A stretch of DNA of 64,000 nucleotides from Petrosia ficiformis. Taxonomy: Eukaryota; Porifera; Demospongiae; Haplosclerida; Petrosiidae. The stretch's first letter is position 1; the number at the start of each line of letters is the position of its first letter. A program made the translations under genes and the position numbers. Below are positions 32,811 to 45,344 of this stretch, piece after piece. The stretch is from positions 3,244,001 to 3,308,000 of the forward strand of contig OX345636.1 of assembly GCA_947044365.1 (NCBI GenBank), given 5' to 3'. The notes beneath the pieces are model-generated. The model had not been told where the DNA came from. It was given only the letters and a program-made list of their open reading frames with translations, and made no database searches.

Positions 32811-35800
32811 AATACAAATAATATGCATATAATTAACAACTATTTGTACATATCTTTTTTCTCTCTATAATTTCTTATTACAATCCAGTTTCATTGACCT
32901 TAAGGCTCGCTTTATCACAATACCAGAACATTCCACATTCATAATTTATTATAATTTCATAGTAACAAACAACAAAATAAAAACAGTTGATTAAAAAGCA
33001 AGTAATCATACTACAACTGAATCAGCAGACAAACAAGAGTGACGTGGTAACTTGGCCAAAACATTAAACTGAACACTTTAGTACAGTTGCATATCTATTA
33101 TGTATATTATATATATAATTATATATATTATATATTAGGGTTCCATGGAAGTGGTTATAGTTTAATTCAGTTGTTTGAGTGATTTTCAAAGTTTAATAAT
33201 CCCATGCAATACACGTTTTTTGATTATTATTTATAATTATAATTTCCTTCTAATAAATAAATGATCAACTATAATAGCTGAATATACAAATTAATATTTA
33301 ATTGTAGTGATAACAATGTCTTCAGTATGCAACAAAGGAGCTGGAAATTTATTTTTTTCCATTGGATTGCCCATATAGTTTATCAGGTTAAATGCTTTAG
33401 GCTATCAAGTACGAATATGTATAGGGGAACATTTCCAAATTAAACTCTCCCCTAAACACATTACCTGCCCATGCATTTAATAGAACTAAATATACAGCTG
33501 CTTGCTTGCCTACAAACACACTATATAGACTTCTTGAAAAAAGAATAAAATTAATAATACAATTCATAAAACATTGCCATAACAATAATAATGACAGTAG
33601 CAGTGATGATATTACACAAAGAGTTCCACAAACACACTAAGATTTCTCTTCCCAAGGATTTTTACAATTACTTGATTTAGAACAATAAATTCTCCTGTTC
33701 CATCGCATTTTCTCTGGCAATCCTCATTTCCATCATCATTGTTTCAAATGCATATGACATCACCATAACATCATGGGTATACAATATATAACTACTTCTA
33801 GTTTACTATCAATAGATAAAACATGATGGAGAAGCATATGAAGGAATGAGAACATGCAGTATTAACTGAGATAGTTCCGTACATATGACTATTGTAGTCA
33901 CACGAGCACATTTTGCATGTTAATTCCCTCTAAACATCCTTTAGTTTATTGGGCAAGTCTTTCAGATCTGCATTAGCAATTACAATAAATATATACCAGA
34001 CAAGAGATTAACTATATACACTATAACAGTTGATTATTTACAGGTAGCAGCTACATGTTTGATATATGGTGTGCATATTCTTCAGTACTATAGATAGGGA
34101 AAATGCTACCTTTGAAACAAGCAAGAGAAAAACAGCCTACTTGGATATTCACCTCGTGTCATCTCATTTGTATGAAAATTATTTTTCCGATGCTGCTATG
34201 CAAAATTTAAAATTTGTTTATTCCTTGCTTTATCCAAACTGTGAATTTCCTTAAAAAACACATTATGTTTTATGACCTTGATGTTCTTGGATAGCATTTC
34301 TTATCATCTAGGTCTTGATCAGGAAAGTCTTTTGTAACAATGGCTTACTAGAATGAGATATTAGGATCAGATTGCACTTAAAAAGTTGGAATAATTGATT
34401 ATTTTGTCCTTCATGTTGTTGCTCTTTGTGGCTGTTTATCATCCACCGAAGACATTTCCAAATATTTGGTCCTAAGAATGACTGTACTTAATGCAACTAA
34501 CTGCGGAACTTTTCTGTCTTGTGGGTTGCTGAAACACATTTTGAACCGGTAGATATACATGTACAAGACATATTGGATAACAACTAGTTGATAAATTGAT
34601 TCCAACTCAAACCATTATACCTTTCTCGCCCTCTGCATCTTGTGTCTACTGTTCAAAGATTTAACTCATATATTCCAGTTAGTCTCTTGCTTTGCAGGTG
34701 TGCAGTTACTTTCAAAATGCTCTTTACATTTAAATGGTTAAGATATTGCATTGGTAATATCTCCATACTTCCTTACCAATCCAAGTTCATATTGGCATAT
34801 GTAAAGCAGTTTACATGTTTAGAGCTCATTATTGTATATGCATATATAGTGTAGTTTTGTTCTCCCCGAGCAAGATTTCCATTATTCAAACTTCACAATA
34901 AATGTTTGGTTTGTCTCTCATGAATGAAATTGTTAGGAAGATGCTCTACGTAATATATAATTATTATTGGTTAGATGCATTGGGCTGTATAACAATTGAA
35001 TATATATATAACTGAATATATATAACTGAAGTATAAATGTAAACATCCGTATAACTCTGTTATACTGGTCAGTATAACACTGTATAACAAACAGTTTTCA
35101 ATGTGGAGGTGTTTGTATGAGCTGCTCTTTTACTGAAAGATGGTTACTTTGATAGACTGTCATGTCATTTTGTGATGGAGTATTAAAAGCAAACAAGCAT
35201 TACTCATTATGAAATGGTATGATAGAAACTGTAAAATATTGATTACAGCACATCCACATTCTTTCTGTTATAAAAAGATCTTCGAAAATGGGTTTGAAAC
35301 TGATAATTATGCATGGATGGATGGATGAAACAACAAATGGAGAGAAGGATGAGCAAAATATATTGAGAAAAACAGTATCCTTATAATTGCTTTATGTGGA
35401 CTGTGTATCAATCATTGCCGAGCGCTAGTGCCTCATCTACATATAATTTAATGGGCGTGGCGTGTAAATTACTTTTTTCCTGCAGAATTTAAAGAGTCTA
35501 TCCCACAAAAATAGCGAAAGTACAGGTTGCAGTGCAAAATAATTTCCGAAAGTCGAGATATCTGCACAGCCTTTTCGGCTATTTTCGGCATAAAATCCTT
35601 CATTTTTCTAGTTTATATTCATATTATGACGTAAAAATTGCAATGAATATCATTATATTAACTATATTCATTTTTTGGTGATGACTTGTGACAAATTTTG
35701 TTTTATAAAACTGTACGGGAATTTACGGATAAAAACGTACTTTTAATTAACAGGGTTATACTCATTTTAATTTTAATAACGGTATAACTTTCCAGGCCCT

Positions 35801-35915
35801 TTATTTTAAACTAAAAAAATAGCTGATCGTATACATAGATCTACAAATGATTCAACTGGAGGACAAGGATAATAAATGATAGGTAAATAGGTGTACTTAT
35901 GGATGTACTGGTAGT
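32811..35915. other. intergenic, no convincing gene
   Basis: AT-rich DNA. The 35,095-35,290 part matches 21,650-21,850 (dispersed repeat). A GGTTCCATGGAAGTGGTTAT block at 33,139 recalls the MITE hairpins at 10,493 and 44,690. Short frames here lack recognisable domains. Confidence 0.45.
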
Positions 35916-36030
35916 TATTAACCCTTAGAGGACTGATGTCACATATATGTGACATTTCACCCCTACGTGGTTCGTCGTCTGTTCCTAGCTACACGAAGCT
36001 GTCCAAATGGTTGTAGCGTAAGTGGCCAAT
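35916..36030 (+). mobile_element. piggyBac-like element end (TTAACCCTTAGAGGACTGA)
   Basis: The segment starting TTAACCCTTAGAGGACTGAT and running through TCACATATATGTGACATTTC to ACACGAAGCTGTCCAAATG is near-identical to 48,253-48,345, the left end of the MITE there. No matching right end was found nearby, so this may be a truncated copy. Confidence 0.55.
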
Positions 36031-36481
36031 TATCGACATGTATGTTTTCCAGATTTGCAACTCACTTTAGAAACACCTCCAGACGACAATAACAAGAAGA
36101 ACAAAGGCTTGCAGGGAGTTCACAGGATCCTACAAACCTCTAGGAATTAAAAACTTCACAATGAGAGCGGCAGTTGAAATATGAAGGGTTGAAAAAATCA
36201 ATTATCGACACCTGGTACTTTATTGCGCCACTACATTCATTTCTGTACATCAATTATCGACACTGATGTAAACATTTTCCCCTAGCACAGACTGCATATT
36301 TTTCATATTTTTTTCGACTCCACCCCTATAAGCACAACCATTCCTACTAGCACAACGGCTATAAAATTTTTGAAATATTTTTGTATTTAACATAATTTGA
36401 ATTTATTTTTAACAAATGATAACAAAATTTTATAAATTTTCCAAATATTTTTGTACTTGACAATTTGACAACAATGATAAG

Positions 36482-38241
36482 CTATAAACAACAAAAGGGA
36501 CACAACAACTCTTGACCCCTGGAATTAACACTTAGATTATATTCTATACATTCTTCATGTAGCCATCGAGAGCAAGCACACTCAACCCATTCTAAACCAG
36601 ATTGTTCTCTTTCGTCATCTTCAAACGTTTGGAAGCACATACAACATTTGTTAATGCCAATATCACTGTCACTGTCATGACTCACAGGTTTCTTACGTTT
36701 GGCTCTTGGAGCAGACCCTGGTGAAGATGCATTTGGAGATTGTTTGTCCACATAAGATTTGTTAGTTGATCTGGGAGCTCGCTTCTTTGGTCTGGAGTCT
36801 CTCTTGGCTGCTTTTTTTGCCTTTTCTTCTTTTTCCTTTTTGATCAATTCTTTCTGCTCTCTCCTTTTTTCTCGTTCGATCTTTCGTTGTTCCTTTTCCT
36901 CTTCTGCTTTCTTTTTCTTTTCTTCTCTTTCTTTTAGAATCTCTACACATTCTTTACTAGTCAGTACTCTGGCTCCAGACACACGCTTTGCCGGTTTATT
37001 CTTAGGAGAGCTAGCTGCAACATACTGAATTAAATATTTTGAGATATAGTTCAGAGGTGATCCACTTGCTGGCTTGATGACTCCACCCTCTGGGGACATC
37101 GACAATTGTTTAACTCCTGACTTGATGATTTGATCGTCAGGGGACAATGACAATGCTTTAGCTCCTGATCTTGTAATTTCACCTTCTGGAGACATTGACA
37201 GTGGTTTAGATCCTGAAAATGTGACTCCACCCTCCAGTAATGATTCATCCACTGGAAATAATGTAGTTCCTATAAAGTAATGTGTGCATGTGCAGACAGA
37301 ATAGAATAATGAACCAAAATGCACACTTCATGGATTGAGCATACCATTTTCTGAAGATTCTAGCATTTTCTGAAGATTCTACTGAGGTGAAACTATCAAC
37401 CACAGAAGGAGTGGATGGTGTTGACTCCAACAGAAAACGATCAGCAGGTAAATCGGAAGGATGATTAAGTTCAAGCCATCTTGTGTATTCATCATCATAC
37501 AAATCATAGCCCTCGTCGTATCTTTTCTGAAACCTTGCCAATGTTTCAGCAGAAAATTCATCTCGATCATCAGAATTACTAGAATCATCAAAACCACAGG
37601 AAGTGTCCTTATCATTATCATCACTATGCTCATTATGACTGGCACAACCTTCAACGTCAATACCACAATCAATTGCATCAGGATTAAATGGATAAACTCC
37701 ACATGTGTGGAAGCCAGAACAAATGTTTGAAGGTGTCATGGTTTTCATCCATGCCTTGTTGAGCAAACCTGAAAACTCATACTTCGTTACCAGTTTCCCA
37801 GGGTGTTTTTGTATATACTCATGACAGACAAGTTTCCAGTTTCGCTTTAGTGGTCCGAAAACACTGGTGTCTAGTGGTTGTGATTCATGTGTTGTGTGTG
37901 GGGGAAGACAGAAGAGAATTATTTCATGCTCCCTTGAAAACTGAACTAATTCGGGCTGATAGTGTGAACTGTGACCATCTAGCAAAAGAAGGAGTGGTCT
38001 AACAGAAACTGCATTCTTTAAGAAATGATCAATTAGCCATCCACGAAAGAGTTCAGTATCAACCCAGCCTTTGTCTCTTAGCCCATATGTGGTGCCGGGA
38101 ACTTCTCCTACAGTTCATTCTACATTGAGGCTTTTAGCATCAAAAATAACAAAAGGTGTGATTGCCTGACCTGTGGCACTTATACAACCTATAGCAGTTA
38201 TTTGACATTTATTTCCAGTTGTTCTGTACCTACACTGTGCA
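36482..38241 (-). pseudogene. pogo/Tigger-type DDE transposase with coiled coil and PHD-like finger, decayed
   Basis: On the minus strand the DDE_1 core reads TTGNKCQITAIGCISATGQA, then GEVPGTTYGLRDKGWVDTEL, LLLLLDGHSSHYQPEL and LPPHTTHESQPLDTSVFGPL, hallmarks of pogo/Tigger transposases. An in-frame TGA (38,115-38,117) sits where a Trp is usual (just before TVGEVPGT). At the end of this exon a ~19-nt duplication (TAGAATCTTCAGAAAATG) shifts the frame. Without it, exon 1 would join the next exon (36,482 to about 37,263) in phase across a ~77-nt intron. That exon has SMSPEG/SLSPDD repeats, a long Lys/Glu coiled coil and a C-terminal CCMC...CAC...H..C...CPFC zinc finger of PHD type. The N-terminal DNA-binding part is missing beyond 38,241. 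A dead copy. Confidence 0.82.
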
Positions 38242-38924
38242 AATGGGTAGTTATAGCACAGTATAGCACTGTACAAACCGGCTTATTCTTACCTGTGAGT
38301 ATAAGACTAGTATAGTACTGCTTATAACAATACATGATATACTACCATCTTATATCAGTCTTATAACATAAATAACTGTTATAAGATGGATATAATACAT
38401 ATCTTATAACGGTAATCATTGTCAATTTTAATTATTGTATGATTCATTATGTAAAATAGTTTGTTGCTTGGTTTTATCAGCATTCAAAAGTAATTCCAAA
38501 GTTCAGAATGATTGTTGGCTGGATTTGGGAGCCTATAATAATTATTGTGCATATCAAACTGCTTTGGGAAACAATAATTCATCACATTATAATTATATTT
38601 GCATACGTAATTAATAAATTTTTCTTATTAATGAAGTGAATGAAGAAAATGTACAAAGTTAACAAAGAAAACATTGCTGAAGCTGAAATATCAATTTAAT
38701 GGATATGCATAATACTTTTCACAAATCCATGCTTCATTTTCAATTCACTATATGAAGTCAATAATGATTTTTTCTTGATGGAAACAAATGAATCAAATCT
38801 GACCATAGCTACATTAGGCAAAATAAATTTTATGTCAAGAAAATATAATGATTTAACTAATCACATGCATGCATACATTCATGATTGTCAAGAAAACTTA
38901 ATAATTATACTAAACTGACTAATC

Positions 38925-39508
38925 AATTTTCTTTAATAGTGGAACAGCAAAAATTATGTGGTCCTCACCATAGTCAAACATGAACTTTCTTTTCTCAACT
39001 GCTGCTCGTCCAGCAATTCTACTTACGGGAATAAAGTTTGCTTCCGAAACAGAGTCAAAATTAATATTGTTGCACAAATGATAATGGAGGGATGGATAAA
39101 ATCACAACGAGGGTGATCCATGTACCACTTTACTCGAGCGATTGCATGAAACACAGTTGAAACATCATTTTGGTTCAATGGATCTCTAGACAGAGTAATT
39201 TGATGGCGAAAGTAAGACACAGCAAGTCCAATTCTGAGAGGTGCATTACCATGTGGGTCAATTCCTGAAACATTTGGCCAATGTGCAACAATTGCTGGTG
39301 ATCTTTGTGATCTTGAGTTTGAAGAAATAAACTCTTCATTGTTTATGAGCATCTGTTTACATTCATAGTAAAAATGAGAAATACTAATAATTGATGAGTT
39401 AGAATATAGAAGTTTATACATCTGCTGAAGTTGAGAAAATTCAGAGTCATTAAAACATTTCTCCTTTAAGGGAGGTATTAGATAATGAAATGGTTTTTTC
39501 CGTGGCAT
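38925..39508 (-). pseudogene. frameshifted gene of an unrecognised repeat-like family
   Basis: Starts MPRKKPFHYLIPPLKEK at 39,508 and stays open to 39,023. Recognisable sense is SPAIVAHWPNVSGIDPHG and ARVKWYMDHPRCDFIHPSI. The frame that follows logically (SVSEANFIPVSRIAGRAAVE then FDYGEDHIIFAVPLLKK) lies one base off and continues to about 38,925, so a frameshift near 39,060-39,075 divides it. I recall similar WY..HP and PVSRIAGR phrases in multi-copy proteins of marine invertebrates but cannot name the family. The position beside the dead Tigger element suggests mobile DNA. Confidence 0.5.
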
Positions 39509-40130
39509 CTATCATTGCTACCCCACAAGTAACATGACTGATTTGATAAAAAGTGACCCTATCCATTGCTTGTGATTGATCAAAAGAACTAGTAGTCCAG
39601 TAGTAGTTTTATGTAACTGGCTCTGTTTTTTGATGATGCAGGCTGAATACATAACTCCTCATTATTTCCTCTTGCATAATCTTCAAAGTCAGTATTGTTG
39701 GTATCTTCTCTCTCCACTGTACTCATTGTGAGGCTATTGCAGTGTTTCCGATATAAAACAAAAATATATATATATATAATGCTTCTTAATTAAATGAATA
39801 TAAATTTGTGTATGTTCTTGTACAACCTTGAATTCCACAGGTAATATTAAATCCTGGATAGTGAGCATGAACAGCAGACATATGGCGAACTATCATTTTT
39901 AAAGAGGGAGCTGCAACTCTTTAGCACAACCAACAAACACATCTGTCCTCTAGTTTTACCATCTCAAAGAAAAGAAAGTGATATACTATATCTCAGGAAA
40001 ATACATATGACTTAAAGACGTTATTTCAAAACTACCCTTTCCTCAACAAGGAAGAAGATGTATTTGCATGTTTCATAATGTTTATTGTTATATATATATA
40101 TAATTGTTGTTAATGTATTCCATTTGTTAG

Positions 40131-40744
40131 GTGAGATGGAACGAATTCTTGGGAAAAGATGGTTACTCTGCTATTGCACAGCGAAAATGGAAAAACATTG
40201 TACCAAATATTTTGGAGCAGGCTTCTGGAATCCCAACATAAATCTAAAGTGCAACAAGTACTTCATGATATCTCTGATGAAGGTTATTTCAAACTGCTAA
40301 TGTGAATGTTTCGTTATGTAATGTAAGTCTGATATGTCGGGCTTTGTCGTTATGTGATGTCAGTCTGTTATGTTGGGCTTTGTCGTTATGTGATGTCAGT
40401 CTGATATGTTGGGCTTTGTCGTTATGTAATGTCAGTCTGATATGTTGGGCTTTGTCGTTATGTAACGTCAGTCTGATATGTTGGGCTTTGTTGTTATGTA
40501 ATGTCAGTCTGATATGTTGGGCTTTGTCGTTATGTAATGTCAGTCTAATATGTTGGGCTTTATCGTTATGTATTGTCAGTCTGATATGTTGAGCTTTAAT
40601 TGTCGTTATGTAGTTTCTGCAACTCTGCATATTCAATGTCTTTGAATGTAGTGGACCTTATACTTATTCATTAACAATTTTTTTTTCTTTATACAGGCAA
40701 CCTCTAATACTGATATTGAAAGCTTCGTTAAGGAAAAGGAGTAA
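40131..40744 (+). pseudogene. exon-like remnant interrupted by a minisatellite intron
   Basis: After an acceptor-like ttgttag (about 40,130) the frame reads RWNEFLGKDGYSAIAQRKW and then NIVPNILEQASG before a stop. Shifting by one base continues it as KVQQVLHDISDEGYFKLLM, so one frameshift is likely near 40,230. A GTAAGT donor lies at about 40,322. After the 36-bp minisatellite and a tttatacag acceptor, a last exon (40,697-40,744) reads ATSNTDIESFVKEKE and stops. The family is not recognised. Confidence 0.35.
40308..40612. repeat. 36-bp minisatellite, ~8 copies
   Basis: The unit contains GTCGTTATGTAATGTCAGTC followed by TGATATGTTGGGCTTT. Because 36 is a multiple of 3, frames stay open on both strands across the array; these are artefacts. 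Each unit carries GTCAGT, a cryptic donor variant of the GTAAGT at the array's start. Confidence 0.9.
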
Positions 40745-41536
40745 CTCCAGTCTTTTATAATGAATATTTTATAATCATGCCGGTATAGCTCAATGAGAAG
40801 GTTACCAACTTACCATGTATATGTATGATTATTCTATTTTTTCCTTTAGCAACGGTTGTTTGTGATATAATATTTTTAAAAGTATCGGATGATCTCAAAA
40901 GAAATGTTTTGCCTGACTGTTTCTACCGATGTTAATATTTGATATGGTTGAACTGGAGATAGTTGTTGCACTGGTATGAATATAATGTATACTGAAAGAC
41001 TGATACTATTTTTGTGTAGTCACTCCAATCTATATTGTTAATTGTGGAGCTTATCAATAATTGAGCAGGTATACAAATGGATCTCAAAGTGGAGGTATGC
41101 ATTTCCAGGATTATAATATATTGCTCTCTGTCCATGTAGGTAGCTATACTACTGTTCATTAATTTTTGTACAGCATTATAAAATAGCATATTATTTGTGC
41201 AGGTATAGATGAATCTTGAAAAAAGGTATTTTCATGTATGTGTATAATAATTATTTATTACTCTTTCCACGTATATAGCTATACTCTAATCTACTGTTCA
41301 TTATGCAGTATATGATGTTTACTAATCATGCAGGTATAAATGGAAGTTTAACCATGTATGGTTATGAAAATTGTTCAAATTCCCATTAGTTGTGCCACAA
41401 AGTTTCATTGGTGTGTATGGTAACCATAAAAACCCAATTGTTGCATTTACAATCATGCTTTTCACCTTTCCTAGGTTTAAGGTATGCTTTTCACACTCCA
41501 TTAATTATCTGTGATTTCTTTCCTTCCTATTTATCT

Positions 41537-41575
41537 CTGCCTCTCTCTCTCTCTTTCTCACTCTCTCTCTCTCTC

Positions 41576-41636
<61 letters not shown>
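41537..41636. repeat. (CT)n microsatellite
   Basis: About 100 bp of CT with a few interruptions. The TTTAAGGTATG(C/T)TTTTCACACTCCATT block just upstream (41,478) recurs at 42,252, showing local duplication. Confidence 0.92.
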
Positions 41637-41638
<2 letters not shown>

Positions 41639-42129
41639 CTGTTCATTTGATATGCAGGCTATTTGATAAATCCAATAATTCTCAAGCCTTTCCTTGAAAA
41701 GTACATGTATGTAGTTCCATTCTGCATCAAGCTATCATTATATATGTATGTGTTCATCGGTTTATTCATCTGTTCATTGATTTATTTGTCTATCTTCATC
41801 TATTTATTAATTTCGTCCATCCAATCTATTTACAAACCACTAATTTTTCTCGTTATAAATTCATTCATTCATATCTATCTAGTAAGACATCAACCCATTT
41901 GTTTCTATCCATCTTTTTATCAATCTATTCATCCATTCTCCATACATCTATCCATGAATACATGTACATGTATGTATATTTATATAATTATATATATATA
42001 TATTTATATTTATTTATTTATATACATATATATGTATCCATTCACAGAAAGTCAATTATCTATAACTTTAATGTCGGATGGAACCTTATGTCACCAAAAG
42101 AGAAAGGGTACACTACAACAATTATACAG

Positions 42130-42257
42130 TTTTAATCTCACTACCTTCTGAGTTCTTACTGTCTTTATTCAATGACAGTGTATTAGTAAGACGAAGCCCA
42201 GACCCCTTCCTCATTGCAATTGCGGGCTGTACAGACTATTCTTCTACTAGGTTTAAG
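42130..42257 (+). CDS. candidate internal exon (43 codons), unrecognised
   Basis: Acceptor-like attatacag, then an open frame VLISLPSEFLLSLFNDSVLV followed by RRSPDPFLIAIAGCTDYSS and TRFK, ending at a GTATGT donor. Composition is far less AT-biased than its surroundings. The donor-side sequence is duplicated at 41,473-41,503. No partner exon could be assigned. Confidence 0.35.
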
Positions 42258-42368
42258 GTATGTTTTTCACACTCCATTCATGTTATTGTTGTGCTAGAAG
42301 TAAATACATGTGAATCAGTAATGTGCTAATGGATATCAATATTAGTTTGTACATGATCTAAATAAGCA

Positions 42369-42411
42369 GTTTAGGGTTTAGGGTTTAGGGTTTGGGTTTA
42401 GGGTTTAGGGC
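42369..42411. repeat. interstitial telomere-like (TTTAGGG)n
   Basis: Six consecutive GTTTAGG-type units, one of them GTTTGGG. The heptamer TTTAGGG differs from the usual animal TTAGGG. Confidence 0.85.
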
Positions 42412-42839
42412 CATCATACACTGTACTAAACGATGTATTTATCATTACAGAATGCTGTTAGTAACTTACATAATTAGTTATGAATCATATACTGATGGCT
42501 GACTCACTGTAGATGACAATATGACATTTGTAAACATTATATGCAACATTTTCATTTTCTTTCTAGTTTTGATTCTAATTGGGTATTTGTTGTAGTCCTG
42601 TTTTTCTCAAATATGGATCTGGATGTACCTTAGCAACAAAAACATAGTTTTAATGTAGCTTAACAGGGTTGCTTGGAAGTGGTATTTAATTTTGTTACTA
42701 AAAAACATGTACCTCAGAGCCCTGATTGAGGAAGAGCAGGACTTCATTAAATACCCAATTTGTACTTGGTATGGAAGTAAAAATTTCCATTAGAATAACT
42801 AGCCCTTTGAGCAAAAATGTCTCAATTAAAATACTACTG

Positions 42840-43642
42840 CACTACTAAATGTAGAATCTTGGTGTTGCTTCTACACCCCCACCTCAAAGCCCATGTGGGG
42901 TCTGTAGTGAATATAGTTAGCATAACCACAACACCCTACAGGAAGCTATATTTTAGAAACCCACAACAACGATGAGAGTGTAGTTGAGCCAGAACTTTTG
43001 CTACCTATAAATCAAGCCACCACTTTTGAATATTTATGTCCTTATTCAAGGGGGCATAGGAGTGATAATTTTTGGAAGGGTTTTTTCCCTCCTTCCACTG
43101 AGGTGTTCATGCCTGCTAAGCACCTTGTTCATTGGAAGGGGTGGTTTAGAACCCGAAGTTACTCAATAATGTATAACTCCACTTATGCAAAAAAATTTGT
43201 AGGAGGAAGGGTCTGTTCTGCCTTGCCCTAATTATAGTAGTTGTGCCCTGTTATCATTCCCATTTTTATTCACTGGGGTATTTTTGTATTTTTTAGCATG
43301 CTACACTTATCATAAAGGATGCTGTACTTGAGAAGCAAACCCACAATAACCTTACACCCCCATAGAGTATAAAGGCCCTGCCAACCTGTGGTTTATGCAT
43401 CCTTAGAGTTTTTGATGAGGAATAACAAACTTTTTGAGAGAGACAACCACTTCATGCTCCTGAATTTAATTCAATAGTCAATTATTATTCTACCATTAGC
43501 TAGCTTATCCATCATTTTATCTTGTATAGTTGTTTGTACTAGCACAGGTAACCCAGTCACTGAATTTACTAATGTAAACAATGGTTGAGTCAGAATCACA
43601 TGTTACTGATTGATGTTGACAATCAAATTCAATATATATGTA

Positions 43643-43736
<94 letters not shown>

Positions 43737-44350
43737 AATTATCAACTTTTTTCTGTTAAAATTTGATATACAAGTAATCTGTCTTACAATTTTACAATTG
43801 GTCATTCTAGTACACAATAAAAAATGTACCATAAATGGTAATAGCCATATTTATGCTATAAGTGGGATGTACAAACTTAGAATGTGGTAAGCAAATTAAC
43901 CATTGCATTAGCAGTTCAAAAGCTACCACCCACTCATTATAGATATGACATCTACTTCATTTGGGACATCATGGTTCTCTGCACTACCCACAAGTGTCTA
44001 TGAATGTAATTAAAAAGCAAACCCTACCCCTACCAACCCATGGAGTATAAAGCCCCAGCTAAAGCAGTTGACTTTAGTGTTATTTCTCTCTTTTCACATA
44101 ATTTTTGGGCGGGACTGTACATATAGTCCCTAAATTTAATTATTAAATACATCAAGTAAATTGGGTGGTGCTTGATACAGGAATGTATTTGTCGGGTGGA
44201 GGGAGAATAACAAAATAGTATGTGAATGTGAATTATCTTTGGGGATGGGATGTTCTCCCATTGAAATCTAGGCTAGCATTTTGTCTGTAGCTGAAAATCA
44301 TTACAGGTGTGTAAATCAATCTCGCATTCCAATACCACACAATGATTTAA
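42840..44350. repeat. dispersed AGCAAACCCACAATAACC-type repeats and TA tract
   Basis: Related blocks such as GAAGCAAACCCACAATAACC with TATAAAGGCC occur near 43,335 and 57,905, with weaker forms near 42,870 and 44,015. A 77-codon frame at 42,998 lies in this repeat. A (TA)n run fills 43,636-43,737. No gene is supported. Confidence 0.5.
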
Positions 44351-44389
44351 CACAGTAATATGTATATAAATATGTATGTACATCAGAGA

Positions 44390-44770
44390 GTACGGTAGTA
44401 CTTTCTATTAGGGATGGCACGGAAAAAAATGGCCGCCCATAGATTTCAATGCACGACGAGATGTACAATGTATTTTTGGCCATACAGTCTTATACTGCTG
44501 CCAAATTGGTTGCACAAGTGAATTCTTCCTTGTCATAATTCCAACAAAATCTTCAGTACTAATATCATCAGTGTTATAACGATTATAATACAAGAATAAT
44601 AAAAATATTTTTAATAAAAATGGAAGATGTAGGGAAGTCAAAACACAAAAGCATGCGAACAAGGGTGTTAGGTTAATGTAGGACCCAAAATTAAACAAAG
44701 CACTTCTATATAACCCTACATAAGTACAATTTTTTGTATTTTGCTTTACAGCGGTGTAAGTACTTATGCT
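44390..44770. mobile_element. MITE-like repeat related to 9755-10,620
   Basis: CAGAGAGTACGGTAGTACTT at 44,383 is the inverse of a block near 9780. The part 44,590-44,770 matches the repeat head and hairpin at 10,388-10,600 (TAGGACCCAAAATTAAACAA, CCCTACATAAGTAC). A minus-strand frame across it is not a gene. Confidence 0.55.
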
Positions 44771-45344
44771 AATCAACCCGCAAAAGCAATCAACCCTGCA
44801 TCTCAGTACCTATTCATAAACAACTTGATAATTATTGTTTTTATTGGTAAGTATACTAAAATATGGTGTACATTTGTGTTTAGGTACCACCAAATAAAAA
44901 GTGAAAATTGAATTTTGAAAGTAAAATTAACTGTAATGAAATTTCATTACCCAACGACAAAGGTGTCCTACGTCATACATTGCAAGAGCCCCTAGAGTGG
45001 TTAAGCATACCATATTCAATACGTCATAATTCTAATATCATTGAAAAATTAACACCTTCAAATTGCAATTTACATCCACTATAACACTGTACATAATTGC
45101 ATAGTACCCTTATTGTTGTCAGACAGTGAAGTTAAATATTATGTGTATTTTGAATTTTTAGTGATAATGTGTTGTGTATAACTGCATTGGCATGAATTAT
45201 TGTATTATTATTGTTGTCAGATAACGAAGTTAAACGAGATATAATACACTAATGTTCTGAAGAATATTGGAGAATGCTCATCTTTTGCTCTAATCATGCC
45301 TTTCCCTCCACATAAATTCATCTAAGTAGCCAAGGAGTTGATCG
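44771..45344. other. intergenic, nothing recognised
   Basis: AT-rich, with a repeated ATTGTTGTCAGA.A.CGAAGTTAAA phrase near 45,115 and 45,215. No coding or RNA signal seen. Confidence 0.4.

Noticed and set aside
36759..37028. Plus-strand Phe/Ser-rich frame
   Set aside because: Antisense of the Lys/Glu-rich coiled coil of the Tigger pseudogene.
40289..40636. Repetitive frames on both strands (AQHIRLTLHND and CNVSLICWALSL repeats)
   Set aside because: Artefact of a 36-bp minisatellite whose length is a multiple of three.
40776..40850. tRNA-like start GCCGGTATAGCTCAATGAGA
   Set aside because: An A-box-like sequence is present, but there is no B box and no cloverleaf; at most a tRNA-derived repeat head.
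41390..41650. Frame ending in a long SLSLSL run
   Set aside because: Translation of a CT microsatellite.
42998..43231. 77-codon frame
   Set aside because: Lies in dispersed repeat DNA that recurs with different frames near 57,900; no domain.
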